Of a stretch of 64,000 nt of DNA, positions 43,296 through 51,653 are shown in pieces. Origin of the DNA: [Mycobacterium] zoologicum. GTDB taxonomy: Bacteria > Actinomycetota > Actinomycetes > Mycobacteriales > Mycobacteriaceae. Location of the stretch: contig NZ_CP083985.1 of assembly GCF_020172665.1 (NCBI RefSeq), positions 3,986,711-4,050,710 on the forward strand, written 5' to 3'. Under the pieces are notes generated by a model. The model was not told the DNA's origin. It worked only from the letters and a program-made list of their open reading frames with translations, and did no database searches. The position numbers and the translations under genes are program-made. Position 1 is the stretch's first letter, and every line of letters begins with the position of its first letter.

Positions 43296-44635
43296 GCAAA
43301 CCCGTCAAGAAGAGCACCGTGAAACCCAAAGCCGAGCCGCCCGTCATCGACCCGTATCTGCCCGGCAGCGGCAACGCCGGCTACCGGGTGTCGCGCTACG
43401 AGCTGGACCTGGAGTACAAGGTCGCCAGCAACCGGTTGTCGGGGACGGTGACCATCACCGCGGCCGCGACCACCGCACTGCGGGTGTTCACCCTGGACCT
43501 CGCCGAGCCGATGTCGGTGTCCAAGGTGCGGGTCAACGGCCGCGCCCCCACCCGGTTCGCCACCGCAGGCGCCAAGCTGCGGATCACGCTGGCCGACCCG
43601 TTACCCGCCGGGGCCGCCCTGGTGGTCACCGTCCGCTACTCGGGATCCCCGCGGCCACGCGACACCGTTTGGGGGGAAGTCGGCTTCGAGGAACTTACGG
43701 ACGGCGCCCTGGTCTCCGGACAGCCCAACGGCGCCCCGACCTGGTTCCCCTGCGATGACCACCCCGCCGCCAAGGCGAGCTACCTGGTCCAGATCAGCAC
43801 CGACAGCCCGTATCGCGCGGTGGCCAACGGCGAACTGCTGTCGCGGCGGGTCCGGGCGGGGCGCACCACCTGGGTCTACGAGCAGCCCGAGCCGACACCC
43901 ACCTATCTGGTCACCCTGCAGATCGGCCAGTACGTGACGCACCGGCTGGCCGGGTCCGAAGTGCCGATCAACGCGGTGCTGCCCGCCCGGCTGCGCACCG
44001 AGTTCGACCACGACTTCGCCGGCCAGCCCGAAATGATGTCATTGTTCGTACGATTGTTCGGCCCCTACCCGCTGGCCGCCGGCTACACGGTGGTGGTCAC
44101 CGACGACAACCTGGACATTCCCCTTGAAGCACAGGGCATTTCGATCTTCGGCGCCAACCACTGCGACGGCACCGGCGGCTCAGAGCGGCTGATCGCCCAC
44201 GAGCTGGCGCATCAGTGGTTCGGCAACAGCGTGACGGTGCGCCACTGGCGCGACATCTGGCTGCACGAGGGTTTCGCCTGCTATGCCGAATGGCTGTGGT
44301 CGGAGCATGCCGGCGGACGCAGCGCCGACGAATGGGCCCGGCACTACCACCGGCAGCTGGCGGCGCTGCCGCAGGATCTGCTGTTGGCCGATCCGGGCCC
44401 GGCCGACATGTTCGATGACCGGCTCTACAAGCGCGGCGCGCTCACCCTGCACCGGCTGCGCGTCCTGATCGGTGACGCCGACTTCTTCGCGCTGCTGCGA
44501 GGCTGGACGACGCGCCACCGGCACGGCAACGCCAGTACCGACGACTTCACCGGCCTGGCCGCCAATTACGCCAAGGTGTCGCTGCAGCCGCTGTGGCAGG
44601 CCTGGCTGTACTCCAGAGCGCTGCCGCCGCTGTAG
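43292..44635 (+). CDS. M1-family zinc aminopeptidase
   Basis: The 447-residue peptidase starts at GTG 43292, inside the stop of the Pls-like gene. The zinc site is HELAH at 303-307 plus Glu326 in WLHEGFACYAEW, the HExxH-x18-E spacing of M1 enzymes. The exopeptidase loop is LEAQG instead of GAMEN. It lacks the large C-terminal helical domain of PepN, like short actinobacterial M1 enzymes. No signal peptide is visible. An aminopeptidase that degrades the polymer accompanies poly-lysine production in Streptomyces, so it may trim or detoxify the product; this is inferred. Confidence 0.9.
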   Translation: MSKPVKKSTVKPKAEPPVIDPYLPGSGNAGYRVSRYELDLEYKVASNRLSGTVTITAAATTALRVFTLDLAEPMSVSKVRVNGRAPTRFATAGAKLRITLADPLPAGAALVVTVRYSGSPRPRDTVWGEVGFEELTDGALVSGQPNGAPTWFPCDDHPAAKASYLVQISTDSPYRAVANGELLSRRVRAGRTTWVYEQPEPTPTYLVTLQIGQYVTHRLAGSEVPINAVLPARLRTEFDHDFAGQPEMMSLFVRLFGPYPLAAGYTVVVTDDNLDIPLEAQGISIFGANHCDGTGGSERLIAHELAHQWFGNSVTVRHWRDIWLHEGFACYAEWLWSEHAGGRSADEWARHYHRQLAALPQDLLLADPGPADMFDDRLYKRGALTLHRLRVLIGDADFFALLRGWTTRHRHGNASTDDFTGLAANYAKVSLQPLWQAWLYSRALPPL

Positions 44636-44641
44636 CGCGAC

Positions 44642-44657
44642 CTGCCGGCGCCGGCAG
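44642..44657. terminator. Candidate terminator after the Pls-like/aminopeptidase unit
   Basis: CTGCCGGC-GCCGGCAG is a perfect 16-bp palindrome starting 7 nt after the aminopeptidase stop and 72 bp before the first PPE gene. There is no U-tract, as is common in mycobacterial hairpin terminators. It would separate the two transcription units. Confidence 0.45.
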
Positions 44658-44728
44658 ATATGCGTTTCGTATGAGTCCGCTCTGCAGAGTTGCCGGGTCC
44701 GCCGGGTCGAAAATACCGTCGTAAGACG

Positions 44729-45260
44729 ATGAACTTTGCCGCGTTGCCGCCGGAGGTCAACTCCGCGCTCATGTACGCCGGACCCGGATCCGGCCCCATC
44801 CGAGCCGCAGCCACCGCCTGGAAAACCATGGCCGCCGAACTCGAAACCGCCGCCAACTCCTACCGCACCCTGATCACCGGACTCACCGACCAGACCTGGC
44901 AAGGCCCCGCCGCGGTCGCCATGGCCACCGCCGCAGCCCCCTACGCCACCTGGATGCACACCACCGCCACCCAAGCCGCCCACGCCGGCACCCAGGCAGC
45001 CGCCGCAGCAGCCGCCTACGAAACCGCCTTCGCCATGACCGTGCCCCCGGCCGTCATCACCGCCAACCGCACCCAACTGGCCACCCTGACCGCCACCAAC
45101 CTCCTCGGCCAGAACACCGCCGCCATCGCCGCCAACGAAGCCCACTACGCCACCATGTGGGCCCAAGACGCCACCGCCATGTACAGCTACGCCACCGGCG
45201 CCGCCGCAGCCACCCAACTCCCCACCTTCACCCCACCGGAAACCACCGCCAACCCCGCCG
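44729..45260 (+). repeat. 532-bp identical block, copy 1
   Basis: The sequence from the ATG to 45260 is identical, base for base as far as I could check by eye, to 46327-46858. Identity starts at the ATG and stops inside the codon after NPA. Upstream bases differ at once. Confidence 0.9.
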
Positions 45261-46006
45261 GACCCGCCGACGACGGCTCCGGCTCCTACGCCGGCGCGGG
45301 CGAGGAGGGCTTGCTGCTCGACATCCTGGTCTCGCTGGTCGAGGTGGACAGCATCGCGCCGTTCGAGGGCGGCGGCGCAGGGCTGGAGTTCGGCGGCCTG
45401 GCCATCGAGGCGGCCAGCCTCGGGCCGTTCGCCGGGCTGGGCTTCACCGGTGACCTCGGCGCGGCCGGCAGCCTGGGCCTGATCAGCCAGACCGTGCCGC
45501 CGGTCGGGGGTCTGATGCCGGCCGCCGGGTTGCGCTCTTCGGCCGGCCGGGTCGGGGCGGCCTGGGCTTCGATGGGCAAAGCGGTGCCGCTGAACGGACT
45601 GTCGGTGCCACAGGCTTGGGTCGCGGCCACGCCCTCGGTGGTGATGCGTGAAATCACCTTGGTGACAGCGCAATCCGGCACCGCCAGTGCAGCTGCCGCG
45701 GCCGCCGGAGCCGAGGTCCCCTACGCCGAGATGGCGCTGTCCGGGGTGGCCGGACGCGCTCTGGCCGGCACCGTCGGCCCCGGATCCCGGCCGCAGCAGA
45801 CCCAGCCCAACGCCGGCGCGGCACGGCGGCCTGCCGGCCCGGCCGAATCGGCCGAAGAGCCCCAGGCGCCGCTGGAACCGGTGACCGGCGTGGAGATCCT
45901 CGCCGAACTGCGCGGTCTGGCCGAGCTGCGCGACGCCGGGGTACTGACCGCCCAGGAATTCGATCGGCAACGCGAACGCGTCATCGCGGATTTCATCGAC
46001 GAGTGA
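44729..46006 (+). CDS. PPE-family protein (PPE-SVP type) with SHOCT-like tail, copy 1
   Basis: The 425-residue protein starts at ATG 44729. The PPE domain (residues 1 to about 175) begins NFAALPPEVNSALMYAGPGS and has the WxG turn in QTWQGPA. The middle is Gly/Ala-rich, with SVPxxW in NGLSVPQAW near residue 290. The C-terminus (ILAELRGLAELRDAGVLTAQ, then EFDRQRERV) looks like a SHOCT-type short helical domain. The first 532 bp are identical to the second PPE gene. PPE proteins are exported with a PE partner by type VII secretion; the PE lies 24 nt downstream. Confidence 0.93.
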   Translation: MNFAALPPEVNSALMYAGPGSGPIRAAATAWKTMAAELETAANSYRTLITGLTDQTWQGPAAVAMATAAAPYATWMHTTATQAAHAGTQAAAAAAAYETAFAMTVPPAVITANRTQLATLTATNLLGQNTAAIAANEAHYATMWAQDATAMYSYATGAAAATQLPTFTPPETTANPAGPADDGSGSYAGAGEEGLLLDILVSLVEVDSIAPFEGGGAGLEFGGLAIEAASLGPFAGLGFTGDLGAAGSLGLISQTVPPVGGLMPAAGLRSSAGRVGAAWASMGKAVPLNGLSVPQAWVAATPSVVMREITLVTAQSGTASAAAAAAGAEVPYAEMALSGVAGRALAGTVGPGSRPQQTQPNAGAARRPAGPAESAEEPQAPLEPVTGVEILAELRGLAELRDAGVLTAQEFDRQRERVIADFIDE

Positions 46007-46030
46007 GTACTGATTAGGAGGGTTGAAGAG

Positions 46031-46330
46031 ATGTCTTTCGTTGTCGCGCAGCCGGAATCGCTGTCCGGTGCCGCCATCGACCTGCAGGGTATCGGCTCGG
46101 CGCTGCAGGCCCAGAGTGCCGCCGTGGCCGCCCCGACCACTACGATGGCGGCCCCGGCCTCCGACGCGGTGTCGGTGTCGGTCGCCACGATGTTCAACGC
46201 CAACGGCGCGCTGTTCCAGAGCGTGGCGGCCCAGGCCGCCGCCATCCACCAGATGTTCGTCAGCACCCTCGACGGCAGCGGCACCGCATATGCGACCGCC
46301 GAAGCCGCGAACGTGCTCGCCGCCCAATGA
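46031..46330 (+). CDS. PE-family protein
   Basis: The 99-residue protein is a bare PE domain, starting MSFVVAQPESL at ATG 46031 with a strong AGGAGG site (46016-46021) 9 nt upstream. YATAE near the C-terminus is the YxxxD/E type VII secretion signal. Its stop overlaps the second PPE start as ATGA. It should form the usual PE-PPE heterodimer with one or both neighbours. Confidence 0.95.
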   Translation: MSFVVAQPESLSGAAIDLQGIGSALQAQSAAVAAPTTTMAAPASDAVSVSVATMFNANGALFQSVAAQAAAIHQMFVSTLDGSGTAYATAEAANVLAAQ

Positions 46331-46858
46331 ACTTTGCCGCGTTGCCGCCGGAGGTCAACTCCGCGCTCATGTACGCCGGACCCGGATCCGGCCCCATCCG
46401 AGCCGCAGCCACCGCCTGGAAAACCATGGCCGCCGAACTCGAAACCGCCGCCAACTCCTACCGCACCCTGATCACCGGACTCACCGACCAGACCTGGCAA
46501 GGCCCCGCCGCGGTCGCCATGGCCACCGCCGCAGCCCCCTACGCCACCTGGATGCACACCACCGCCACCCAAGCCGCCCACGCCGGCACCCAGGCAGCCG
46601 CCGCAGCAGCCGCCTACGAAACCGCCTTCGCCATGACCGTGCCCCCGGCCGTCATCACCGCCAACCGCACCCAACTGGCCACCCTGACCGCCACCAACCT
46701 CCTCGGCCAGAACACCGCCGCCATCGCCGCCAACGAAGCCCACTACGCCACCATGTGGGCCCAAGACGCCACCGCCATGTACAGCTACGCCACCGGCGCC
46801 GCCGCAGCCACCCAACTCCCCACCTTCACCCCACCGGAAACCACCGCCAACCCCGCCG
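46327..46858 (+). repeat. 532-bp identical block, copy 2
   Basis: This is the second copy of the block at 44729-45260. Codon use inside the block is unusually C-ending (runs of GCC, ACC, CAC, CCC) compared with the rest of the two genes. Confidence 0.9.
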
Positions 46859-47568
46859 AAGCCACCGCCGCCACCGCCGAAGCGGCCTCCGACGGAGGGA
46901 TCTCACCCGGTCTGGCATTCGACCTGATCGGCGCGGTTTTCGAGGTCGGCAGCGTCGGTCCGTTCGGTGGCATCGGCCTGGGCGGCGCGTTCGGCGGCCT
47001 GGCGATCACCCTGGGAGAACTCGCCTTCCCGGAAGAGGGCGCCCTGGGGCTGGGCGCGCTGGGCGCCCTGGACCTGATCGGCACGGCCACGCCGACCGCT
47101 TCGATCGGGGCATCGACTGGTGCCACCGGGGCTACTTGGGCTTCCATGGGCCGGGCCGTGCCGCTGAACGGACTGTCGGTGCCGCAGGCCTGGGCCGCAG
47201 CCACCCCGTCGGCCGCGATACGCCAAATCACCTTGGTGACAGCGCAATCCGGCACCGCCAGTGCCGCCGCCGCGGCGGCCGGCGCTGAGATCCCCTACGC
47301 CGAGATGGCACTGTCCGGGGCCGCCGGACGTGCTCTGGCCGGCACCGTCGGCCCCGGATCCCGGCCGCAGCAGACCCAACCCAAGCCCATCGCGGCTCCG
47401 CGCCCACCCAAGCCGGCCCAGGAATCCCAAGAATCCGAAGACGCTCCCGCCCGGCCGAAGGCGATCGGCGTCGTCGCCGAACTGCGTGCGCTGGTCGAGC
47501 TGCGGGACTCCGGCGTGCTGACCCAGGAGAAATTCATCGAGCGCAAGGAACGGCTCCTCGGTGAGTGA
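46327..47568 (+). CDS. PPE-family protein (PPE-SVP type) with SHOCT-like tail, copy 2
   Basis: The 413-residue protein starts at ATG 46327 inside the PE stop. The PPE domain is identical to copy 1 over the first 177 codons. The middle differs, then NGLSVPQAWAAATPS, ITLVTAQSGTASAAAAAAGA and GTVGPGSRPQQTQP segments are again shared. The end (VVAELRALVELRDSGVLTQE, then KFIERKERL) is a diverged copy of the same SHOCT-like tail. It is probably the coupled partner of the PE protein. Confidence 0.94.
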   Translation: MNFAALPPEVNSALMYAGPGSGPIRAAATAWKTMAAELETAANSYRTLITGLTDQTWQGPAAVAMATAAAPYATWMHTTATQAAHAGTQAAAAAAAYETAFAMTVPPAVITANRTQLATLTATNLLGQNTAAIAANEAHYATMWAQDATAMYSYATGAAAATQLPTFTPPETTANPAEATAATAEAASDGGISPGLAFDLIGAVFEVGSVGPFGGIGLGGAFGGLAITLGELAFPEEGALGLGALGALDLIGTATPTASIGASTGATGATWASMGRAVPLNGLSVPQAWAAATPSAAIRQITLVTAQSGTASAAAAAAGAEIPYAEMALSGAAGRALAGTVGPGSRPQQTQPKPIAAPRPPKPAQESQESEDAPARPKAIGVVAELRALVELRDSGVLTQEKFIERKERLLGE

Positions 47569-47596
47569 ACGTGGCCGCGGGGGATGATGGTGACCG

Positions 47597-48358
47597 ATGG
47601 CCGATAAGACGGACACCCGCAGTCCCCGCAAAGCGATCCTCGGGCAGCTGCCGCGGATCAACCGGCCCGACGGCTCACCGATTCGGGTGCTGCTGGTCGA
47701 CGACGAGCCGGCCCTGACAAACCTGGTGACGATGGCCCTGCACTACGAGGGCTGGGCCGTCGACGTCGCCCACAACGGACGCGACGCGGTGGCCAAGTTC
47801 CACAGCGGCGAACCCGATCTGCTGGTGCTCGACATCATGCTGCCCGACATCGACGGCCTGCAGATCCTGCAGCGGATCCGCGAATCCGACCCCTACACTC
47901 CGACGTTGTTCCTGACCGCCCGCGACTCGGTCACCGACCGGGTGATCGGGCTGACCTCCGGCGCAGACGATTACATGACCAAGCCGTTCAGCCTGGAGGA
48001 GTTGGTGGCCCGGCTGCGCGGGCTGCTGCGGCGTGGCAGTGCGCTGATGCCGCCGGTGGACGAGGTGCTCACCGTCGGTGATCTGATCCTCGACAGCGCC
48101 AGCCGCCAGGTCACCCGCGACGGCGTCCCGGTCTCGTTGAGCACCACCGAATTCGAGCTGCTGCGGTTCCTGATGCGCCACCCGGACCGGGCGCTGACCC
48201 GCGCCGAGATCCTGGACCGGGTGTGGAACTACGACTTCGCCGGGCGCACCAGCATCGTCGATCTCTATATCTCCTACCTGCGCAAGAAGATCGACGGCGA
48301 CCGTCCGATGATCCACACCGTGCGCGGGGTCGGTTACCTGCTGAAGCCGCACCCGTGA
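47597..48358 (+). CDS. OmpR/PhoB-family response regulator
   Basis: The 253-residue regulator starts at ATG 47597. The receiver domain is about 29-145, with acidic pocket Asp35-Asp36, phosphoacceptor Asp79 (LLVLDIMLP) and the conserved TKPF lysine near residue 128. The winged-helix domain is about 155-253 (STTEFELLRFLM, VDLYISYLRKKID, TVRGVGYLLKP). A 28-residue N-terminal extension precedes the receiver. It resembles mycobacterial TrcR/TcrX-type regulators. It overlaps the kinase gene as GTGA. Confidence 0.92.
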   Translation: MADKTDTRSPRKAILGQLPRINRPDGSPIRVLLVDDEPALTNLVTMALHYEGWAVDVAHNGRDAVAKFHSGEPDLLVLDIMLPDIDGLQILQRIRESDPYTPTLFLTARDSVTDRVIGLTSGADDYMTKPFSLEELVARLRGLLRRGSALMPPVDEVLTVGDLILDSASRQVTRDGVPVSLSTTEFELLRFLMRHPDRALTRAEILDRVWNYDFAGRTSIVDLYISYLRKKIDGDRPMIHTVRGVGYLLKPHP

Positions 48359-49842
48359 CCTGGCGGCCGCGGACCCTGCGCCGCAGGTTGGTGCTCGGGG
48401 TGTCGGCGGTGGTGACGGTGGTGTTCTTGGCGGTCGGCGTGGTCTCGGTGCTGAGCGTGCGCACGTTCGTGACCGCCACCAGTGACGCCGACGTCTCCGA
48501 GTCGCTCAACGCATTCAGCCACTCCTACGCCAAATATCGCCAGGTCGACAGCGTCGTCGGCCGCACCGGCGGGTCGGACATCGGGCAGGCAATCCTCGGT
48601 TTCAGCGATCAGACACCGGGCAACGTGCTCGCGGTGCTGCGCGACGGCGAGGTGATCGCCTCGGCGGTGTTCACCGTGGAGGATCCCTATCCCGCACCCC
48701 CCGACGTCATCGACGCGATCACCGCACACCATCGGCGCAACGGCACGCCGGAGACCATGCAGATGGGCAGCCTGGGTTCCTACCGGGTGGAGAGCCGCGT
48801 CGTCGATGCTCACGACACCCTGTTCATCGGTGGCTCGCTGCGACTGGCCGACCGCACTGTTGTTAGCCGAATGCGTTCTGCCGCAGAATTTTACGCGCTG
48901 GCACTGCTGCTCACCGCGGGATTGACGATAACGGTGGTCAGTTACGCCTTGCGCCCGCTGCGCCGAGTCGCGACCACCGCCGCCGCGGTGGCCGCGATGC
49001 CGCTCACCGACACCGACGAGCGCATCACCGTCCGGGTGGCCCCCGAGGACGTCGACCCCGAAAACGAGGTCGGTATTGTCGCCGGCGCACTGAATCGCCT
49101 GCTGGACAACGTCGACAGCGCCCTGGCCTATCGCAGTGCCGCCGACCGGCGGATGCGGCAGTTCATCACCGACGCCAGCCATGAGCTGCGCACCCCGCTC
49201 GCGGCCATCCGCGGGTATGCCGAACTGACCCGCCAGGACGCCTCGACGCTGCCTCCGACCACCGAGTACGCGCTGGCCCGCATCGAATCCGAGGCGCAGC
49301 GGATGGCGTCACTGGTCGAGGAGCTGCTGCTGCTGTCGCGGCTCGGCGAAGGCCAGGATCTGCACATCGAACGCGTCGACCTGTCCGAGCTGGCGCTGGA
49401 CGCCGTCAACGACGCCGCGGCCGCGGCGCCGGGCCACCACTGGGTCAAGCAGCTGCCCGAGGCCCCGGTGTGGGTGCGCGGCGACCGCGCCCGGCTGCAC
49501 CAAGTGCTGACCAACCTGCTCAAGAACGCCTGGGTGCACACCCCGCCCGGGGTGACCGTCACGACCGCCCTGACCGTGGACCGCTCGCCGGTGGGCGGAC
49601 CGGTCGCGGAGCTGACGGTGGCCAACGACGGGCCCGGCATCGACCCGGAGATGGTGCCGCACCTGTTCGAGCGGTTCGTCCGCGCCGACAAGGCCCGCTC
49701 CAGCGAGCTGGGCAGCACCGGGCTGGGGCTGGCGATCGTCGCCTCGATCGTCGGCGCGCACAGCGGGAGCGTGGGGGTGGAGTCCCGCGACGGGCGGACC
49801 GTGTTCCGGGTGCGGCTGCCGGTGGCGGCGCCGCAGTCCTAG
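48355..49842 (+). CDS. Sensor histidine kinase
   Basis: The 495-residue kinase starts at GTG 48355. TM1 is about 12-34, an extracytoplasmic sensor domain is about 35-178, TM2 is about 180-198, and HAMP is about 199-255. The phosphoacceptor is His276 in FITDASHELRTPL. The ATPase domain has LLKNAWVHT (N box), DGPGID and GSTGLGLAI (G boxes). It is the cognate partner of the overlapping response regulator. The signal sensed is unknown. Its stop overlaps the convergent secreted-protein gene by 4 nt. Confidence 0.94.
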   Translation: MTWRPRTLRRRLVLGVSAVVTVVFLAVGVVSVLSVRTFVTATSDADVSESLNAFSHSYAKYRQVDSVVGRTGGSDIGQAILGFSDQTPGNVLAVLRDGEVIASAVFTVEDPYPAPPDVIDAITAHHRRNGTPETMQMGSLGSYRVESRVVDAHDTLFIGGSLRLADRTVVSRMRSAAEFYALALLLTAGLTITVVSYALRPLRRVATTAAAVAAMPLTDTDERITVRVAPEDVDPENEVGIVAGALNRLLDNVDSALAYRSAADRRMRQFITDASHELRTPLAAIRGYAELTRQDASTLPPTTEYALARIESEAQRMASLVEELLLLSRLGEGQDLHIERVDLSELALDAVNDAAAAAPGHHWVKQLPEAPVWVRGDRARLHQVLTNLLKNAWVHTPPGVTVTTALTVDRSPVGGPVAELTVANDGPGIDPEMVPHLFERFVRADKARSSELGSTGLGLAIVASIVGAHSGSVGVESRDGRTVFRVRLPVAAPQS

Positions 49843-50417
49843 AAGGTGTGACTGCCCTCCGGAGACAGTACGAAGCCGGTGGTCCATGCCGGCGCACCGG
49901 TGGCGTCGACGGTGCAGCTCACGCTGTCCGCGGTGAGCACTCCGCAGGTGACCGTCGTCCCGGTGCCCTGCGCCGTCAGCTTCTTGCCGGCCGGCAGCAG
50001 GTGGTAGGAGGCGGGGTCGACATGGTCGACCTCCTCGGTGCTGCGGTGTTCGTAGCTGCGATAAGTCTCGAACTTGTCCAGGTCGCCGTCACCGAAGGTC
50101 GACTGCGCCGGGTCGGCGACATAGGCGCCTTTGGCGTTGGCGTAGTTGATATTCGAGTCGACCCCGGGAAGCTTCGCACCCCAGCAGGTGGCTTGGGAGG
50201 CACTTCCCCACCGGGTGACGGTCATGATCCGGCAGCGCACCCCGTCCGGTGTGACGAACTGCCAGCCGCCGGCACCGTAGGTGGCGTAGGTGTAGTAAGC
50301 ATCCGAATCCACCGGTTGCAGCGCCCGCAGGTCCGGGGCGGGATCGGCGGACGCCGGGGCGGCACCCAGGGCCGCGGCGCCGAGTACCGCGATGATCAAC
50401 GACTTCGTGGACGTCAT
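49839..50417 (-). CDS. Secreted hypothetical protein
   Basis: The 192-residue protein starts at ATG 50417 (an upstream GTG is open but adds residues before the signal peptide). A Sec signal ends at about ASA|DPAP near residue 25. The mature part has four cysteines (in GVRCRIM, QATCWGA, VTCGVL and SVSCTV), likely two disulfides, and reads like small mycobacterial exported proteins with no named domain. It converges on the kinase gene and could be read by that two-component system, but nothing shows this. Confidence 0.85.
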   Translation of the reverse strand: MTSTKSLIIAVLGAAALGAAPASADPAPDLRALQPVDSDAYYTYATYGAGGWQFVTPDGVRCRIMTVTRWGSASQATCWGAKLPGVDSNINYANAKGAYVADPAQSTFGDGDLDKFETYRSYEHRSTEEVDHVDPASYHLLPAGKKLTAQGTGTTVTCGVLTADSVSCTVDATGAPAWTTGFVLSPEGSHTF

Positions 50418-50502
50418 CAGCCCAGTATGGCGGGCCACCCTGCGCCCGCTCGTCGGCGAATAGGCTCATCACCCCGCCCTCGCCATTGCGATTTTTTCGA
50501 TT

Positions 50503-51039
50503 ATGGCTACCCTGGAGAGCATGGTCGCCACCCCGAAGAAGCTGTCGAGGAAGAGGACGGTCCTTCCTCCGGCGGACCTGCGGGAGCTGTCGGACCTCTC
50601 GAAGTTCCTGGACCAACACACCGAGCCCGCAGCACTACTGGGACCCGACGGTGAGCAGATCCCGCTGCCTATCGAGGTCTACGACGTACTGGTCCGTGTC
50701 GTCACCGCCATGGGCAGGCAACAGGCGGTCACCCTTGCCCCCATCGAGCAGCGCCTGACAACCCAGGAGGCCGCCGACCTGCTCGGCATCAGCCGACCCA
50801 CCCTGATCAAGCTCATCGACAAGGAAGAGCTGCCCTGCGAGAAGCCGAGTGGGAGCCGTCACCGGCGAGTGCTGCTCAGCGATGTGCTCGATTACCAGAT
50901 CCGCCGCGGCGCGAAGCGAGATGAGTTGTTGGCCAAGCTCGTTCACGACGCCGAGGACGACGGGCTCTACGACATCCCCGCCGAGCGCTACCAAGACGCC
51001 ATCCGGCGAGCACGAGCGGAACGCCGCACAGAGTCCTGA
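50503..51039 (+). CDS. HTH antitoxin of a PIN toxin-antitoxin pair
   Basis: The protein is up to 178 residues. ATG 50503 is used; ATG 50521 follows a GGAG and is as likely. A helix-turn-helix of excisionase type lies at about 86-125 (LTTQEAADLLGISRPTLIKL). The C-terminal third (residues 130-178) is charged and probably wraps the toxin. The stop overlaps the PIN gene start (TGATG). This fits a type II antitoxin that represses its own operon. Confidence 0.85.
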   Translation: MATLESMVATPKKLSRKRTVLPPADLRELSDLSKFLDQHTEPAALLGPDGEQIPLPIEVYDVLVRVVTAMGRQQAVTLAPIEQRLTTQEAADLLGISRPTLIKLIDKEELPCEKPSGSRHRRVLLSDVLDYQIRRGAKRDELLAKLVHDAEDDGLYDIPAERYQDAIRRARAERRTES

Positions 51040-51611
51040 TGTCCGGCTTCCGGGTAGTGCTGGACACCTGTGTCCTGGTCCCCATCGTCAAAGCGGACCT
51101 GCTGCTCACACTCGCGGGACGCCAAGCATTCCATCCGCTTTGGAGCAACGCCATCTTGGGCGAGTTGTCGCGAGCTATCGTGATCGCCAACCCGGCAATG
51201 ACTGAGGAGCGTGCCACCGCACGCATCGCGGACATGAACGCCGCGTTCGAGGACGCCTTGATCGAGGGTTGGGAACCCATCGAGGACTGCGTCTCAGGGA
51301 TGCCCGACTTCGACGATCGTCATGTGGTTGCCGCCGCAGTCCGCGGCAACGCAGCAGCAATCGTCACCGACAACACCAAGCACTTCCCCGACGAGGCTCT
51401 TCGCGCATGGGGACTGCACGCCGTCAGCTCCGACGACTTCCTACTCGATTTACTCGATCTGAACCCGAGCGGAATGCTGGGTTGCCTTATCGAAATGTCC
51501 GGCAGGCGAAGGAATCCGCCGATAACAGTCGATGACCTCATTGCCGCGTTGGGGCGCGCAACGGTACCGAAATTCGCCCGCGAACTGCGCTCAATCCTCG
51601 ACGACTCGTAA
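51039..51611 (+). CDS. PIN-domain toxin (VapC-like ribonuclease)
   Basis: The 190-residue protein starts at ATG 51039. The acidic PIN residues are visible: Asp9 in VVLDTCVL, Glu42 in ILGELSR, Asp92/Asp93 in PDFDDRHV and Asp111 in IVTDNTKHF. They form the metal-dependent RNase site. It is longer than classic VapC (about 130), with an extra C-terminal region of about 50 residues, as in the PIN_3 group. An ISL3 element lies 42 nt beyond its stop. Confidence 0.9.
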   Translation: MSGFRVVLDTCVLVPIVKADLLLTLAGRQAFHPLWSNAILGELSRAIVIANPAMTEERATARIADMNAAFEDALIEGWEPIEDCVSGMPDFDDRHVVAAAVRGNAAAIVTDNTKHFPDEALRAWGLHAVSSDDFLLDLLDLNPSGMLGCLIEMSGRRRNPPITVDDLIAALGRATVPKFARELRSILDDS

Positions 51612-51653
51612 CGCGAGCAACGCTCTCCATTGCGCGTGCCAAGAACCATAACC

